64,000 bases of DNA from Paenibacillus xylanilyticus (GTDB lineage Bacteria > Bacillota > Bacilli > Paenibacillales > Paenibacillaceae): NCBI RefSeq assembly GCF_009664365.1, contig NZ_CP044310.1, forward strand, positions 5,581,501 to 5,645,500, in the 5' to 3' direction. The position numbers and the translations under genes were made by a program. Position 1 is the stretch's first letter. Each line of letters opens with the position of its first letter. Below, in pieces: positions 51,388 to 61,196 of this stretch. Below the pieces are notes generated by a model, which saw nothing but the letters and a program-made list of their open reading frames with translations, had not been told where the DNA came from and ran no database searches.

Positions 51388-52407
51388 TTACAGTTTAATG
51401 ATCTGACCGGTCTTCTGGGATTCGAACGCTGCCAGAATAACCTGCAGGGAACGAAGGCCTTCTTCACCGGAGATGCTTGGAGGCGTTTGAGTCACAATGG
51501 ATTCCACAAATGCGTCGATTACGCCGCTTGGTACCTGCTTCTCATTCGTTGCCATCGCACCAACTTTGTACGTTTCAACCGTTCCGTTCGTCAGCTCAAC
51601 GATGACTTCGTCGCCTTCAACCGTACCGATCTTCATGACGCCATTCTCACACCACAGAACCGTACTGTTGTCTCCTGCTCTGTATTGAGTCCAGCTGGCA
51701 ACGAGTGTACCAATGGCACCGCTCTTCATGCGAAGCAAGCATGTCGCATTGTCATCCACTTGCGTGCCTTCTTTGTGCAGGGTGCTGATGAACCCAGCTA
51801 CTTCGGATACTTCATCGTTCAGCAAATAGCGAATGAAGTCAGACTTGTGCACACCAAGGTCACCCATGGCGCCCATAATTGCTTCTTCCTTACGGAAGAA
51901 CCAGCTCTCTGCTCCGTCCACACTCCAGCCTTCCGGTCCTGGGTGACCAAAGGAAGTACGGAAATTCAGCACTTTACCCAATTTGCCGGAATCCAGGATT
52001 TCTTTTGCTTTGACGTGTGGAGGCATCAGACGTTGGTTGTGTCCAACCATCAGATACACACCGTTTTTCTTGGCAGCTTCAATCATTTGCTCGCCTTCTT
52101 CGGTGGTAACAGCCATCGGTTTCTCAACCAGCACATGCTTACCTGCATTCGCAGCAGCAATGGCCATGGAGGCATGCAGATAGTTAGGTGTGCATACGCT
52201 AACTGCATCAACGGTTTCGTTTGCAAGCAGCTCTTCATAGCTGGAGTATGCTTTCCCGCCGTATGTTTCGGCCATTTTCTCTGCACGCTCCACAATTGGA
52301 TCAGCAAAAGCGACAAGCTCTACGTTTTCATTAGCAGCGTATTCTGGAATATGTCTGCGTTCAGCAATGGCTCCACAGCCGAATACAGCAACTTTAATTT
52401 TACTCAT
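51388..52407 (-). CDS. Gfo/Idh/MocA-family oxidoreductase
   Basis: A 339-residue NAD(P)-dependent dehydrogenase with KIKVAVFGCGAIAERRHIPEYA at the N-terminus, SVCTPNYLHASMAIAAANAGKHVLVEKPMAVT with the EKP motif, and GAMGDLGVHKSDFIRYLL in the C-terminal domain. It follows the isomerase-like gene by 65 bp and is probably cotranscribed. Sets of this kind degrade inositols, glycosides or unusual sugars through keto intermediates. Confidence 0.93.
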   Translation of the reverse strand: MSKIKVAVFGCGAIAERRHIPEYAANENVELVAFADPIVERAEKMAETYGGKAYSSYEELLANETVDAVSVCTPNYLHASMAIAAANAGKHVLVEKPMAVTTEEGEQMIEAAKKNGVYLMVGHNQRLMPPHVKAKEILDSGKLGKVLNFRTSFGHPGPEGWSVDGAESWFFRKEEAIMGAMGDLGVHKSDFIRYLLNDEVSEVAGFISTLHKEGTQVDDNATCLLRMKSGAIGTLVASWTQYRAGDNSTVLWCENGVMKIGTVEGDEVIVELTNGTVETYKVGAMATNEKQVPSGVIDAFVESIVTQTPPSISGEEGLRSLQVILAAFESQKTGQIIKL

Positions 52408-52472
52408 GGATTAATGTCCCCTTTGACAAGTAGATTCAGCATTTGCTTCATTTAATGATTCGAATTGCTAGA

Positions 52473-53249
52473 TTAAAATTGGTTCAGGTAGTTCTGTTTC
52501 AACCAGTTATAACTGTTGGCTACGCTTTCAAGTGGAGGATTCTGACATACATCCTGTTCCACGATCAGCCATTCCACGCCTGCGCTCGTTGATGCTTCAA
52601 TAACTGCTGGCAGGTCAACCGAACCTTGTCCCAGTTCCAATGTTTTCATCTGACCCTGTTCGTCTTTGCTGAAGTCCTTCAGATGGAGAAGCGGCAGACG
52701 GCCTGCATATTGATTAATATACTCGATCGGATTTTGTCCCGCAAATTGCACCCAACATACGTCCATTTCCACTTGTACAGCCTCTGGAGTTGTTTCAGCG
52801 AACATGGCATCAAAGGCATTTTTGTCGCCAACTTGGCCATGGAATTCGAAGTCATGGTTGTGATAACCAAAGATCAAACCTTGTTTCGCTGCTTCCGCAC
52901 CATATTGCTGTAGTTCAGCGAACAACTTAGTCCAGCCTTCAGCATTATCAGGGCGATCTTCAGGCATGAGGTAAGGACAGATCATATATTGAGCCCCAAT
53001 GGTTTTGAGGTAATCAATTTGTTTTTGCAAATCTTCGCGCATCGCGTGCAGGGAAACGTGGCTGCTGAATCCTTTGAGGCCCAGCTCATCCAGCAATGCT
53101 TTCATCTCTTCGGCAGGAATGTCACCATAACCAGCGAATTCCACACCTTCATAACCAAGCTCTGCTACCTTGCGCAATGTGCCACGAAAATCTGCTGCAG
53201 TTTCATCACGGAGGGTGAACAATTGCAAACCAATATTAAGTTTTTTCAT
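52473..53249 (-). CDS. Sugar phosphate isomerase/epimerase (AP endonuclease 2-like TIM barrel)
   Basis: A 258-residue TIM-barrel protein: NIGLQLFTLRDETAADFRGTLRKVAELGYEGVEFAGYGD (in pieces), then YHNHDFEF with metal-binding histidines, VQVEMDVCWVQFAG and LLHLKDFSKD, ending WLIVEQDVCQNPP. The metal ligands (Glu, Asp, His, Glu) of this family are all visible. It resembles 3-keto-glycoside and inosose isomerases and dehydratases. First gene of the operon with the following oxidoreductase; its start lies opposite an AraC gene. Confidence 0.92.
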   Translation of the reverse strand: MKKLNIGLQLFTLRDETAADFRGTLRKVAELGYEGVEFAGYGDIPAEEMKALLDELGLKGFSSHVSLHAMREDLQKQIDYLKTIGAQYMICPYLMPEDRPDNAEGWTKLFAELQQYGAEAAKQGLIFGYHNHDFEFHGQVGDKNAFDAMFAETTPEAVQVEMDVCWVQFAGQNPIEYINQYAGRLPLLHLKDFSKDEQGQMKTLELGQGSVDLPAVIEASTSAGVEWLIVEQDVCQNPPLESVANSYNWLKQNYLNQF

Positions 53250-53446
53250 GAATGATACACCTCTGCTCTCAAATTTGCTTTCATTGCTCTATCTGGTATC
53301 ATCCTACCGCAAAACAGGCTAGAATGAACATATACAATATCGTCAGAACATGAACTATTTGACTGATTTTTTATTCCAGTATTTTGCATCACGATATTTC
53401 ACCTATAAAAGTGCATGCAGGATACCTATATTGGAGGATTGCATCT

Positions 53447-54274
53447 TTGGAACCGTTGAAGACTTCAGTACTGATCTGTGACTACTCTTATCACTACAAG
53501 GCATTTAACCACAACATGAAGGGCGAGCTTCAGACCTATCTGTTCCGTCTGCAAACCGAAGGCTCCTGCAAGGTATATGTGCAGGATGAAGAATTTACGA
53601 TGACGAGCGGCGATTTACTGCTGTTGAAACCAGGAGATGACTATCATCTCGTGGTCGCAGAACCGCATAAGGAAGGACGATTGTCCAGCGGGGATTATTA
53701 TTTGTTCTGTGAAGGTTCCTGGATTGATCAGTGGTGGAAGCGAATTCAGCGCCCTACCGTAAACCGAATTGGACTGGATGACAAGCTGGTCAGCCTGTGG
53801 CGCAATATTTTGCTGGAGCAGCGCCGGGGACCTCTTGAAGAAAATGAGGAGTTAAAAGACGCCCTATTGCGCGGACTCTGTCTGTACATCGACCGTGCGA
53901 TTAGCGAAAGTCTCCAGACGGATCGAAGCGTGTCCTCCACTCTGAAGCTAAAACGCTTCATAGAAGAACATGCTACCGTTACGTTCAAACTTGAGGAGGC
54001 TGCCCGTTACGCTGGTCTTAGTCTGTCACGCGCAGTACGGCTGTTCAAGGAACACTACGGCAAAACCATGATCCAGTACGCTATTGAAATTCGTCTGAAT
54101 GTTGCACTGGAACGCATGAAGTACAGTGAGATGACACTGGAGCATATCGCCGAGACGTGTGGATTCGCCAGCTATTCCTATTTCCACCGGGTATTCCGCG
54201 CTCACTTCGGCATGTCCCCTCTGGAATATCTGAAATCCCAGTCCCACCCGTCTTTTGATATGGAGCATGTGTAA
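53447..54274 (+). CDS. AraC-family regulator
   Basis: A 275-residue regulator with a cupin-like sensor half (FRLQTEGSCKVYVQDEEFTMTSGDLLLLKPGDDYHLVV in pieces) and a C-terminal double helix-turn-helix (FKLEEAARYAGLSLSRAVRLFKEHYGKTMIQY, MTLEHIAETCGFASYSYFHRVFRAHFGMSPLEY). I chose TTG 53447 because TTGGAGGA lies 9 bases upstream; the frame is open further up but without a ribosome site. Divergent from the isomerase-oxidoreductase operon, its likely target. Confidence 0.88.
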   Translation: MEPLKTSVLICDYSYHYKAFNHNMKGELQTYLFRLQTEGSCKVYVQDEEFTMTSGDLLLLKPGDDYHLVVAEPHKEGRLSSGDYYLFCEGSWIDQWWKRIQRPTVNRIGLDDKLVSLWRNILLEQRRGPLEENEELKDALLRGLCLYIDRAISESLQTDRSVSSTLKLKRFIEEHATVTFKLEEAARYAGLSLSRAVRLFKEHYGKTMIQYAIEIRLNVALERMKYSEMTLEHIAETCGFASYSYFHRVFRAHFGMSPLEYLKSQSHPSFDMEHV

Positions 54275-54290
54275 CATCACCTGGAACCTC

Positions 54291-54342
54291 GAACCCATGA
54301 CGACCTATACACAGGTCACGTTATGGGTTCTTCGAACTTTTT
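54291..54342 (+). terminator. Terminator after the araC-type gene
   Basis: GAACCCAT (54291-54298) pairs with ATGGGTTC (54323-54330), with inner ACG/CGT and CCT/AGG pairs; the T5 run follows at 54338. Confidence 0.6.
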
Positions 54343-54461
54343 ACTGCTCCAAATTTACTCATGACTCCTCCCACATAACCCTGTATAGTTAAAATTATAG
54401 TCATTTACAGATTCAACCATCATTAACGAAATTTCCATTACCCTTTATTGGAGCGATACCC

Positions 54462-55157
54462 ATGCCTCATTCACGTAGAATACTCATTATTGAAGACGAG
54501 CAGGACATTTCACGCATTGTAAGAGACTATCTGAACAAAAACCAATATGACGCGGCAGTCGCAGCCACTGGACAAGATGGATTGCAACTGATGGACATGC
54601 TGCAGCCGGACTATATTATCCTGGATATCATGCTTCCGGATATGGATGGTATTGAGGTATGCCGTGAAATAAGACGAAGAAACAATATTCCGATTCTCAT
54701 TCTAAGTGCAAGAGGAAGTGATACCGACAAGGTGCTTGGTTTGGGCTTTGGGGCAGATGATTATATGACCAAGCCCTTCTCCCTGAGTGAGCTGCTTGCG
54801 CGAATCAATGCCCATTTCAGGCGGTATGACAGTCTTGCATCCGAGCGTGAGGAGGAACATCTTCTTCGTCTCTCCAACCTGGTAATCGACAAGAAAGCGT
54901 ACAAGGTTACGGTAAGCGGAGATGAAGTTTCGCTTTCTGCGAAGGAATTCGAACTGCTGTACTACCTGGCGAGCCACAAGAATCAGGTGTTCTCGAAGTC
55001 ACAACTGCTGGACGCAGTTTGGGGATATGATGCTTACGGGGATGAAAATACGGTCACTGTATACATCCGAAGATTGAGAGAGAAAATTGAAGCCACCCCC
55101 TCCGAGCCCGTTGTTCTGAAGACAGTCTGGGGCGTCGGCTACAAATTCAACCACTAA
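54462..55157 (+). CDS. OmpR-family response regulator
   Basis: A 231-residue regulator. Receiver: RILIIEDEQDISRIVRDYL, phosphoacceptor Asp in DYIILDIMLPDMDG, Lys in DDYMTKPFSLSELLAR. Winged helix: LSAKEFELLYYLASHKNQVFSKSQLL and TVYIRRLREKIEATPSEPVVLKTVWGVGYKF in pieces. TTGGAG precedes the ATG. It is the first gene of a four-gene set with a kinase, an ABC ATPase and an FtsX-type permease, a common layout for peptide-sensing and detoxification modules. Confidence 0.95.
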   Translation: MPHSRRILIIEDEQDISRIVRDYLNKNQYDAAVAATGQDGLQLMDMLQPDYIILDIMLPDMDGIEVCREIRRRNNIPILILSARGSDTDKVLGLGFGADDYMTKPFSLSELLARINAHFRRYDSLASEREEEHLLRLSNLVIDKKAYKVTVSGDEVSLSAKEFELLYYLASHKNQVFSKSQLLDAVWGYDAYGDENTVTVYIRRLREKIEATPSEPVVLKTVWGVGYKFNH

Positions 55158-55181
55158 GATAGATGGGAGACCACAATCTCG

Positions 55182-56621
55182 ATGTTGTTACACCAATGGT
55201 CCAAACGCTGGCTGATTACCGTACTCATTCTGCTTATTTTTCTCCTTGGATGCAGCCTGACACTTGCCGTGAATCGGTCAGTTCATCATACAGAGGAGTC
55301 CAACTTGTCCATTCATCTGGTCCGGCTCATCATCAATCCGGTAATGCTTGCTTTGGAGCAGAATCATCATCAACTCACCAGCCCGGAGGTTCAGGAAAAC
55401 GTTCGTGCCCTCGCTGAAGAGCAAGGCATCCAGTTATCCTATGTCGGCCTGGACGGTACGATCCTATTCTCTTCCGATCCATCCTCTCAAGGAAAACATA
55501 TTCATCTGGCATCCGCCTTGCATTATGATCTGAACTATGCCGAGCATGCCAACCATGGAGAGGATGTGGTGAACATGGCTTTTCCTGTCCTCCATGCTGC
55601 GGATGAAATTCAGATCGGAAATGCCATCTTTACCATCCCTAAAGTCATGGTTACTATCCAGCCTTCATCCATCCTGCCTTATCTGGTTGCAGCCATATCC
55701 ATCGTAATCGCACTTATTCTCGGCATTCTTTTATTAACCATGCATCGCAAAATACATAAACGATTACTGTCACCGGTACATATGCTTCAGTATCATGCTG
55801 AATCTATTCTCAAGGGACAGTACAATAGTCCAATTCATTATAAACATGCAGATGAAGTAGGCGAGTTATATGCCATGTTCGATCTGATGCGCACCGAAAT
55901 CAAGTATTTGAGTGAACAACGCACGAAGCAAGAACAGGCGCAAAAGGAACTCATCACCAATATTTCGCATGATATCAAAACACCCATTACTACGGTTAAA
56001 GCGTATATTGAAGCCATTATGGAAGGCATTTGCGCAGATGAGGAAACCCTGATGGAGTATATGCGAATCATGCAGACCCACACGGACAAAACAGCCCGAT
56101 TGGTTGAAGATCTGCTACTTCATGCGCTGCAGGAACTGGGTCAGATATCCGTAGAGCCGCGTGAAGTTTATAGCGGTCCCTCTTTTGAAGCCATGCTTGG
56201 ATCATTCGGTCATGCTGTACGCATGAAAGGTCTAACGTATGAAACGCCCGGATCCGTTCCAAATGTATTAATACGCATGGACACCACAAGGATCGAGCAA
56301 GTGCTGGCCAATCTCATATCCAATGCACTGAAGCACACCCATCGCGGGGATACCATCCGTGTTCATACTGAGCTGGAAGCCAATCAGTTCATTGTGACAA
56401 TCACAGACACTGGTCAAGGAATTCGGGCACAGGATATACCTTTTGTATTTGAACGTTATTTCCGAGGGCAGACGTCTCCTGTATCCAGACACGTGCACGA
56501 GGGTACAGGCCTTGGCTTATCCATCTGCAAAAATATCGTTGAAGCACATGGAGGACGCATATCCTTTTCAAGCAAAGAGGGGCAAGGAACCAGCTTTCAA
56601 TTTAGTCTGCCGGTCTGCTGA
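55182..56621 (+). CDS. Sensor histidine kinase
   Basis: A 479-residue kinase with two membrane helices (about residues 10-30 and 168-188) around a 135-residue extracytoplasmic domain, HAMP, HisKA with NISHDIKTPITTVKAYIEAIMEG (in pieces) and an ATP domain with NLISNALKHTHRGD and GTGLGLSICKNIVEAHGG. It begins 24 bp after the regulator. The extracytoplasmic domain resembles a PAS-like sensor. Ligand unknown; the linked ABC pair suggests an antimicrobial or envelope signal. Confidence 0.94.
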   Translation: MLLHQWSKRWLITVLILLIFLLGCSLTLAVNRSVHHTEESNLSIHLVRLIINPVMLALEQNHHQLTSPEVQENVRALAEEQGIQLSYVGLDGTILFSSDPSSQGKHIHLASALHYDLNYAEHANHGEDVVNMAFPVLHAADEIQIGNAIFTIPKVMVTIQPSSILPYLVAAISIVIALILGILLLTMHRKIHKRLLSPVHMLQYHAESILKGQYNSPIHYKHADEVGELYAMFDLMRTEIKYLSEQRTKQEQAQKELITNISHDIKTPITTVKAYIEAIMEGICADEETLMEYMRIMQTHTDKTARLVEDLLLHALQELGQISVEPREVYSGPSFEAMLGSFGHAVRMKGLTYETPGSVPNVLIRMDTTRIEQVLANLISNALKHTHRGDTIRVHTELEANQFIVTITDTGQGIRAQDIPFVFERYFRGQTSPVSRHVHEGTGLGLSICKNIVEAHGGRISFSSKEGQGTSFQFSLPVC

Positions 56622-56740
56622 CTCGTCCCACCCCATTCAGGCTGGCATCCAGCCTGTAAGACTTTATTCATAATTTGATAAGACTTCCTCAACATCCCCC
56701 CTCTAAAATAAAACATATACTGCTTTGGGGAGTGATTTTC

Positions 56741-57499
56741 TTGAGCAAAACAACGATTATTCGTGCGCATAACCTATGCAAAACATACAGCGCAGGCCCG
56801 GAACAATACCATGCTATACGCAATGTTGATCTGGATATATATCAAGGGGATTTTACCGTCATCATGGGCAACTCCGGTTCGGGCAAATCCACCCTGCTCT
56901 ATCTGCTGAGTGGTCTGGATCATGTTACTGCTGGTGAGGTCTATTTTCAGGAACAACGCATCGATGATTACAGCGAGCGGGAAATGTCTGATTTTCGCAC
57001 TCGCCGGATTGGTTATATCTATCAAAGTATAAATCTCGTACCGGATCTCTCCATTCGAGAGAATATTGCACTGCCGGGTTACATCGCCGGGACCAAAAAG
57101 AATGAAATTCTGCGGCGGGCAGACCAATTGATGAAATCCTTGGATATTGACAGTCTGAGCAGCCGTCTTCCCTCCCAGACTTCAGGAGGGCAGCAGCAGC
57201 GAGCCGCCATTGCGCGGGCTTTGATCAATACTCCTGACGTCCTTTTCGCTGATGAACCGACTGGAAGTCTGAATGTGGAGCATGGTAAGGCTGTTCTTGA
57301 CATCCTGACAGACATTCATCGAAAAGGGCAGTCCGTTGTCATGGTCACGCACGATATCAAGGCTGCCTGTCGTGCCGATCGTCTGATATTAATCCGGGAC
57401 GGCAAAGTGGGTGGCATTCTCGAATTCGAACCCTATAACGAGCACCAGGTTCATGACCGTGAGGACATGATATTTGCCTTTGTATCGGGGAAGGAATAA
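56741..57499 (+). CDS. ABC transporter ATP-binding protein (MacB/LolD-like)
   Basis: A 252-residue ATPase of the FtsE/LolD/BceA branch: Walker A GNSGSGKSTLL, Q-loop IYQSINLVPDLS, signature TSGGQQQRAAIARAL, Walker B VLFADEPTGSLN and the switch MVTHDIKAACRADR. In this branch the protein powers a mechanotransmission permease rather than classical import. The start is TTG 56741 behind GGGGAG; the longer frame from 56675 has no ribosome site. It ends two bases before the permease ATG. Confidence 0.93.
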   Translation: MSKTTIIRAHNLCKTYSAGPEQYHAIRNVDLDIYQGDFTVIMGNSGSGKSTLLYLLSGLDHVTAGEVYFQEQRIDDYSEREMSDFRTRRIGYIYQSINLVPDLSIRENIALPGYIAGTKKNEILRRADQLMKSLDIDSLSSRLPSQTSGGQQQRAAIARALINTPDVLFADEPTGSLNVEHGKAVLDILTDIHRKGQSVVMVTHDIKAACRADRLILIRDGKVGGILEFEPYNEHQVHDREDMIFAFVSGKE

Positions 57500-57501
57500 C
57501 G

Positions 57502-59904
57502 ATGGCTGTCATGTTGAAACTTAGCCTCTCCTATCTGGGAAGAAGCAAAATCCAAAACTCGTTCATCGCTCTGCTCATTCTTCTATCCACGCTGCTGTTG
57601 TCTACAGCTGTCATGATTCTGGCCAACACAGGTAATCAGTTTAGAGAAATGCATACCCGTACCAATGGATCTCATCAGATTTTGACTTTTGATAAAGGCT
57701 TGAATGATCCAAAAGCTGTCCACTCCTGGTGGGCTTCCCAGGAAGGCGTTAAAGTGTCTGAACTGTTAACGTACCGAACGTTATCGGGCATCTCGTTTCA
57801 TGGAACGGATATCCCTAACATTTACCTTTACATGATAAATACCCCGTCAACGCCGCGGATTGTGGATGAGCTTATTTTTTCTAGTGGAACACCGGAAATG
57901 TTTCCTGCGCCAGGTTCGGTCTGGATTCCCACTTCCATGGCCAATGCCTACGCTGTCTCGGCAGGAGATACTATTGGCTTCAAAACGGGGAGCACTACCA
58001 TCGAATTGAATGTATCCGGTATTGTAATCGATGTCCCCTATGGGGCACCATTCACCAACACAGCACGTGTCTGGATGAACCCTTCCGATTATTCGGAGCA
58101 TGTTCAATCTTTTGAAGGCAACGATAATTATATGCTGGGTATCCACTTCGACGATTATAGTGCCAATTCAAGCTATTGGGAACGGTATTCGCTCGAGACA
58201 GGCAGTCCGTTTCTGGAAACCAAGATGGAGTTTGAGGGCATCTCTTCTTTCTATCTGATCATTAATCAAATCATCGGATTCATCATGATTTTCCTAGGAG
58301 TTGTCATGCTTGCCATCGCTCTGATTACAATCGGATTTACGATTTCGGATGCCATCCTGGCCAACTATAAAACGATCGGTATTTTGAAATCACTCGGTCT
58401 GACCTCGGCAAAAACCATTGGCACATATGTCATGCAGTATTCCATGCTTTCCGGTATAGCCATCCTTCCGGGACTTGGGCTCAGCATATGGATATCCAAA
58501 TTCATCATCAATATCTCCGTGTCTTCTCTTCGCGTGGGAAATCGAGATATCTCGGTAGAGGGGATAGGCTTAGCCATGCTTGTGGGCGTCTTCCTGTTCG
58601 CCATGATCCTTTTGTTCGTTGTGATGTATGCCAAAAAAGCACGGAATATTCAGCCGGTGCAGGCCATCCGTTATGGAATGTCGGAGCTGGACAATAGCCG
58701 GATGGCACGGAGAATGAACTCCCCGCTAACCCGCCTTTTCGGGTTCACTCGCCTTCCAGTAGCTGCAGTTATCGGAGTCCGCCATGTCACCAAAAACATT
58801 AAAAGTTCTATTCTGATGCTCTTGCTGACAACTACGGCCTCTTCCGTACTGGTTCTGGGATATGTTTTGTTAAGCAGTATCACCGGAATTGCTCAGACCG
58901 CTGCCCAGTGGGGTTATGACAATGCCAACATCGCCGCTGTCGTTGTGAATAAGAGTACTTTTCCCAAAGAGGATTTCAAGCAATGGCTACAAGAGGATGC
59001 AAGAATCAAAAATGCAGGCTGGCAAGGAAACATTACTGGCGTAGTTAGCCCAAACTCTTCAGGGGATGATAAACGGCACTCTACCAGTGTAACTCTGAGT
59101 GTACTGGAAGGAAGTTATCAGGATCTTGGATTTGAGACATTAGAGGGAAATAACCCACAGCAGGAGAATGAAATAGCCATCGGCGTGGGTGTAGCTAAAT
59201 CCTTAAACAAAAAGCCGGGTGACTTCCTGGAGCTTTATATTGAAGGGGAACAGCGCACATTCCTCATCACAGGAATTTATCAAGCTATTGCCAATATGTC
59301 CATCTCGGGACGAATTACGATGGAGGCCATGAATACGATTCGCCCGAATTACAATGATTTTGATGCCGTATTCATTAATTTGAATGATCCGCTGGAAGCA
59401 GAGCTTGTTGCCAGGGAAATGAATCATCGATTCAAGGATTCCGCTTCAGTTGTAACGCAGCAGACCCTGCTCGATTCGGTCTACGCCGAAGCGGCAGATA
59501 TTTTAATTTACCCCATGAGCCTGATTGGGCTGCTGTTTATCCTGGTTACCTTTATTATTATTTTCAGTACCTGCCGGATTAGTATCCGCAAAGAAAGCAG
59601 AACGTATGGTATCTACAAATCGCTTGGATTAACCTCGCGCCGCATTCGGATGTCTATTGCCATGGGAGTATCGCTCCTATCCGCTATGGGCGCCCTGCTG
59701 GGAATTCTGGTTGGTGTGTATGTGCTGCCTATTCTTCTTGAAATGATCCTTGCTGACTATGGTATAGTACATCTTCCTCTTATTTTGAATGGGGTTGGAA
59801 TAGTTCTAGCCGTTTGTGTCGGCATTATTGCAGCAGCTCTCGGCTCCTGGTTCTCCTCCCGTGTCATTCAGGACACGTCGCCTCGTATGCTGGTAATTGA
59901 ATAA
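57502..59904 (+). CDS. FtsX-type ABC permease, 800 residues
   Basis: A large permease with two FtsX modules. Helix 1 is near residues 18-40, then an extracytoplasmic domain of about 210 residues and three helices (about 255-375). A further helix near 430 is followed by a second extracytoplasmic domain and three more helices at the C-terminus. The ATPase-contact segments NYKTIGILKSLGLTSAKTIG and SRTYGIYKSLGLTSRRIRMS mark both FtsX modules. The duplicated layout fits the SalY/YxdM or LolE type more than BceB, which has one large extracellular domain. The substrate is unknown. Confidence 0.92.
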   Translation: MAVMLKLSLSYLGRSKIQNSFIALLILLSTLLLSTAVMILANTGNQFREMHTRTNGSHQILTFDKGLNDPKAVHSWWASQEGVKVSELLTYRTLSGISFHGTDIPNIYLYMINTPSTPRIVDELIFSSGTPEMFPAPGSVWIPTSMANAYAVSAGDTIGFKTGSTTIELNVSGIVIDVPYGAPFTNTARVWMNPSDYSEHVQSFEGNDNYMLGIHFDDYSANSSYWERYSLETGSPFLETKMEFEGISSFYLIINQIIGFIMIFLGVVMLAIALITIGFTISDAILANYKTIGILKSLGLTSAKTIGTYVMQYSMLSGIAILPGLGLSIWISKFIINISVSSLRVGNRDISVEGIGLAMLVGVFLFAMILLFVVMYAKKARNIQPVQAIRYGMSELDNSRMARRMNSPLTRLFGFTRLPVAAVIGVRHVTKNIKSSILMLLLTTTASSVLVLGYVLLSSITGIAQTAAQWGYDNANIAAVVVNKSTFPKEDFKQWLQEDARIKNAGWQGNITGVVSPNSSGDDKRHSTSVTLSVLEGSYQDLGFETLEGNNPQQENEIAIGVGVAKSLNKKPGDFLELYIEGEQRTFLITGIYQAIANMSISGRITMEAMNTIRPNYNDFDAVFINLNDPLEAELVAREMNHRFKDSASVVTQQTLLDSVYAEAADILIYPMSLIGLLFILVTFIIIFSTCRISIRKESRTYGIYKSLGLTSRRIRMSIAMGVSLLSAMGALLGILVGVYVLPILLEMILADYGIVHLPLILNGVGIVLAVCVGIIAAALGSWFSSRVIQDTSPRMLVIE

Positions 59905-59934
59905 CTTTGACAAGGGCATGTGAAACAGCCTTCT

Positions 59935-59972
59935 CAGATCCTCCACGGGTTGAAAAGGCTGTATGGCTTGTC
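59935..59972. other. Hairpin between the permease and gerC-like genes
   Basis: ACAGCCTT (59935-59942) pairs with AAGGCTGT (59965-59972) with a 22-base loop. No clear U-tract follows in either direction; it may still be a weak shared terminator for the converging genes. Confidence 0.4.
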
Positions 59973-59993
59973 CAGATATTACTTTTTCAGATC

Positions 59994-61196
59994 TTACTCC
60001 GTCGAAGATCCCTGATTCTTGATTTTGATTTTAATATCGTAGGTAATTGGAATTTTACTGAACGTCTTATCCCAATCCGGTTTAACCTTTTTCCATACCT
60101 TGGGATATTTAATGCGCAGTTTCTCGCCAAATCCGCCAACATCCACCTTGTACTTATGCTGCATTTTATCGAGGACCTGTTTCACCTGCTGTTCCGCGAT
60201 TTTCTTAAAATCATTCTCCAATTTGTGAAGATATTCTTCGTCTCCCGAGGCTTCGGGAACAGTCCAATCTTCCATGAACCACCCTTCCGATTCCACCTTA
60301 ACATGGAACGAGATATCTTCCCCATGCACTGTAGGGATAATTTTACCTTTGGTATGCTTAATTTCATACACGATGGTACTCCCGGTTTGTTCTTCATATG
60401 TTTTAATTACGCCACCCCTAGGCCTTTCCTGAATCCATGACAATCCTTCGAGATCGACCTGGCTTAAGGTTCCTATATGGCGTTTTGTCTTCGAGTCAAA
60501 TATGCCTGCACCCGAAAATTTATGTTCGCCTTTATAGGAAATAACATTTTGCAGGAGAAAGCTTTTGCCAGACTTCATGGTTGCGTCCAACTTGGCTAGT
60601 GACACAGCGGGCATGATTTTATTCGACAAGTATGAATTGTCCACAAGACCTGTCAGGTAAAATGCCGGGATTTCACTGGGATCATTGGAGTGCAAAGCAT
60701 CAATGGCTTTTTCATCACTCACCACAACCAGGCAACTGGGACGGATATCGTTATCACGCAATACAAAATCAAGCAATTGTTCCAAGCTATATTTCCGTGA
60801 AATTTCTTGCGAAACCACGATCACTTTCAAGTGATGTCCGATAAGGGGACGATCTCTTCTCAGTGCAAACTGACGGAATATTTCTAATAGAGAATCCCCC
60901 GTTAATTGTTCGTTGAAATAGGACTTGCCCGCTGACGGAGAACCTTGCTGGCTGTTTTGTTTGGATGAATCCTTAGGTACAATCTGCACTGTGGCGGTTA
61001 TATTGTTTTCTTTGGGATAATGACCACCATGAGCGTTTACGTCCTTTTCAAATTCAGTTTGCTCAGGCACATCAATCCCAAGAGCCACATAGACACCCAA
61101 GTCCTCAATTTCTTTGCTGCTCCAGCAGCCTGTTTGCGTAAACAACATGCATAGCGATACAGAAAACAATATCAGCTTCTTCCAAGGCATCTTCAT
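59994..61196 (-). CDS. Spore germination lipoprotein, Ger(x)C family
   Basis: The C subunit of a nutrient germinant receptor, 400 residues. A lipobox TQTGC with the lipidated cysteine at residue 24 is followed by WSSKEIEDLGVYVALGIDV, the family opening, and the C-terminal three-domain region that ends in IKIKIKNQGSS. It sits on the outer face of the spore inner membrane. The ATG overlaps the stop of the B-subunit gene (ATGA), so the two are translationally coupled. Confidence 0.94.
   Translation of the reverse strand: MKMPWKKLILFSVSLCMLFTQTGCWSSKEIEDLGVYVALGIDVPEQTEFEKDVNAHGGHYPKENNITATVQIVPKDSSKQNSQQGSPSAGKSYFNEQLTGDSLLEIFRQFALRRDRPLIGHHLKVIVVSQEISRKYSLEQLLDFVLRDNDIRPSCLVVVSDEKAIDALHSNDPSEIPAFYLTGLVDNSYLSNKIMPAVSLAKLDATMKSGKSFLLQNVISYKGEHKFSGAGIFDSKTKRHIGTLSQVDLEGLSWIQERPRGGVIKTYEEQTGSTIVYEIKHTKGKIIPTVHGEDISFHVKVESEGWFMEDWTVPEASGDEEYLHKLENDFKKIAEQQVKQVLDKMQHKYKVDVGGFGEKLRIKYPKVWKKVKPDWDKTFSKIPITYDIKIKIKNQGSSTE

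Noticed and set aside
51367..52455. 362-codon plus-strand open frame opposite the Gfo/Idh gene
   Set aside because: The minus strand encodes a complete oxidoreductase with the EKP motif; this frame has no ribosome site or homology.
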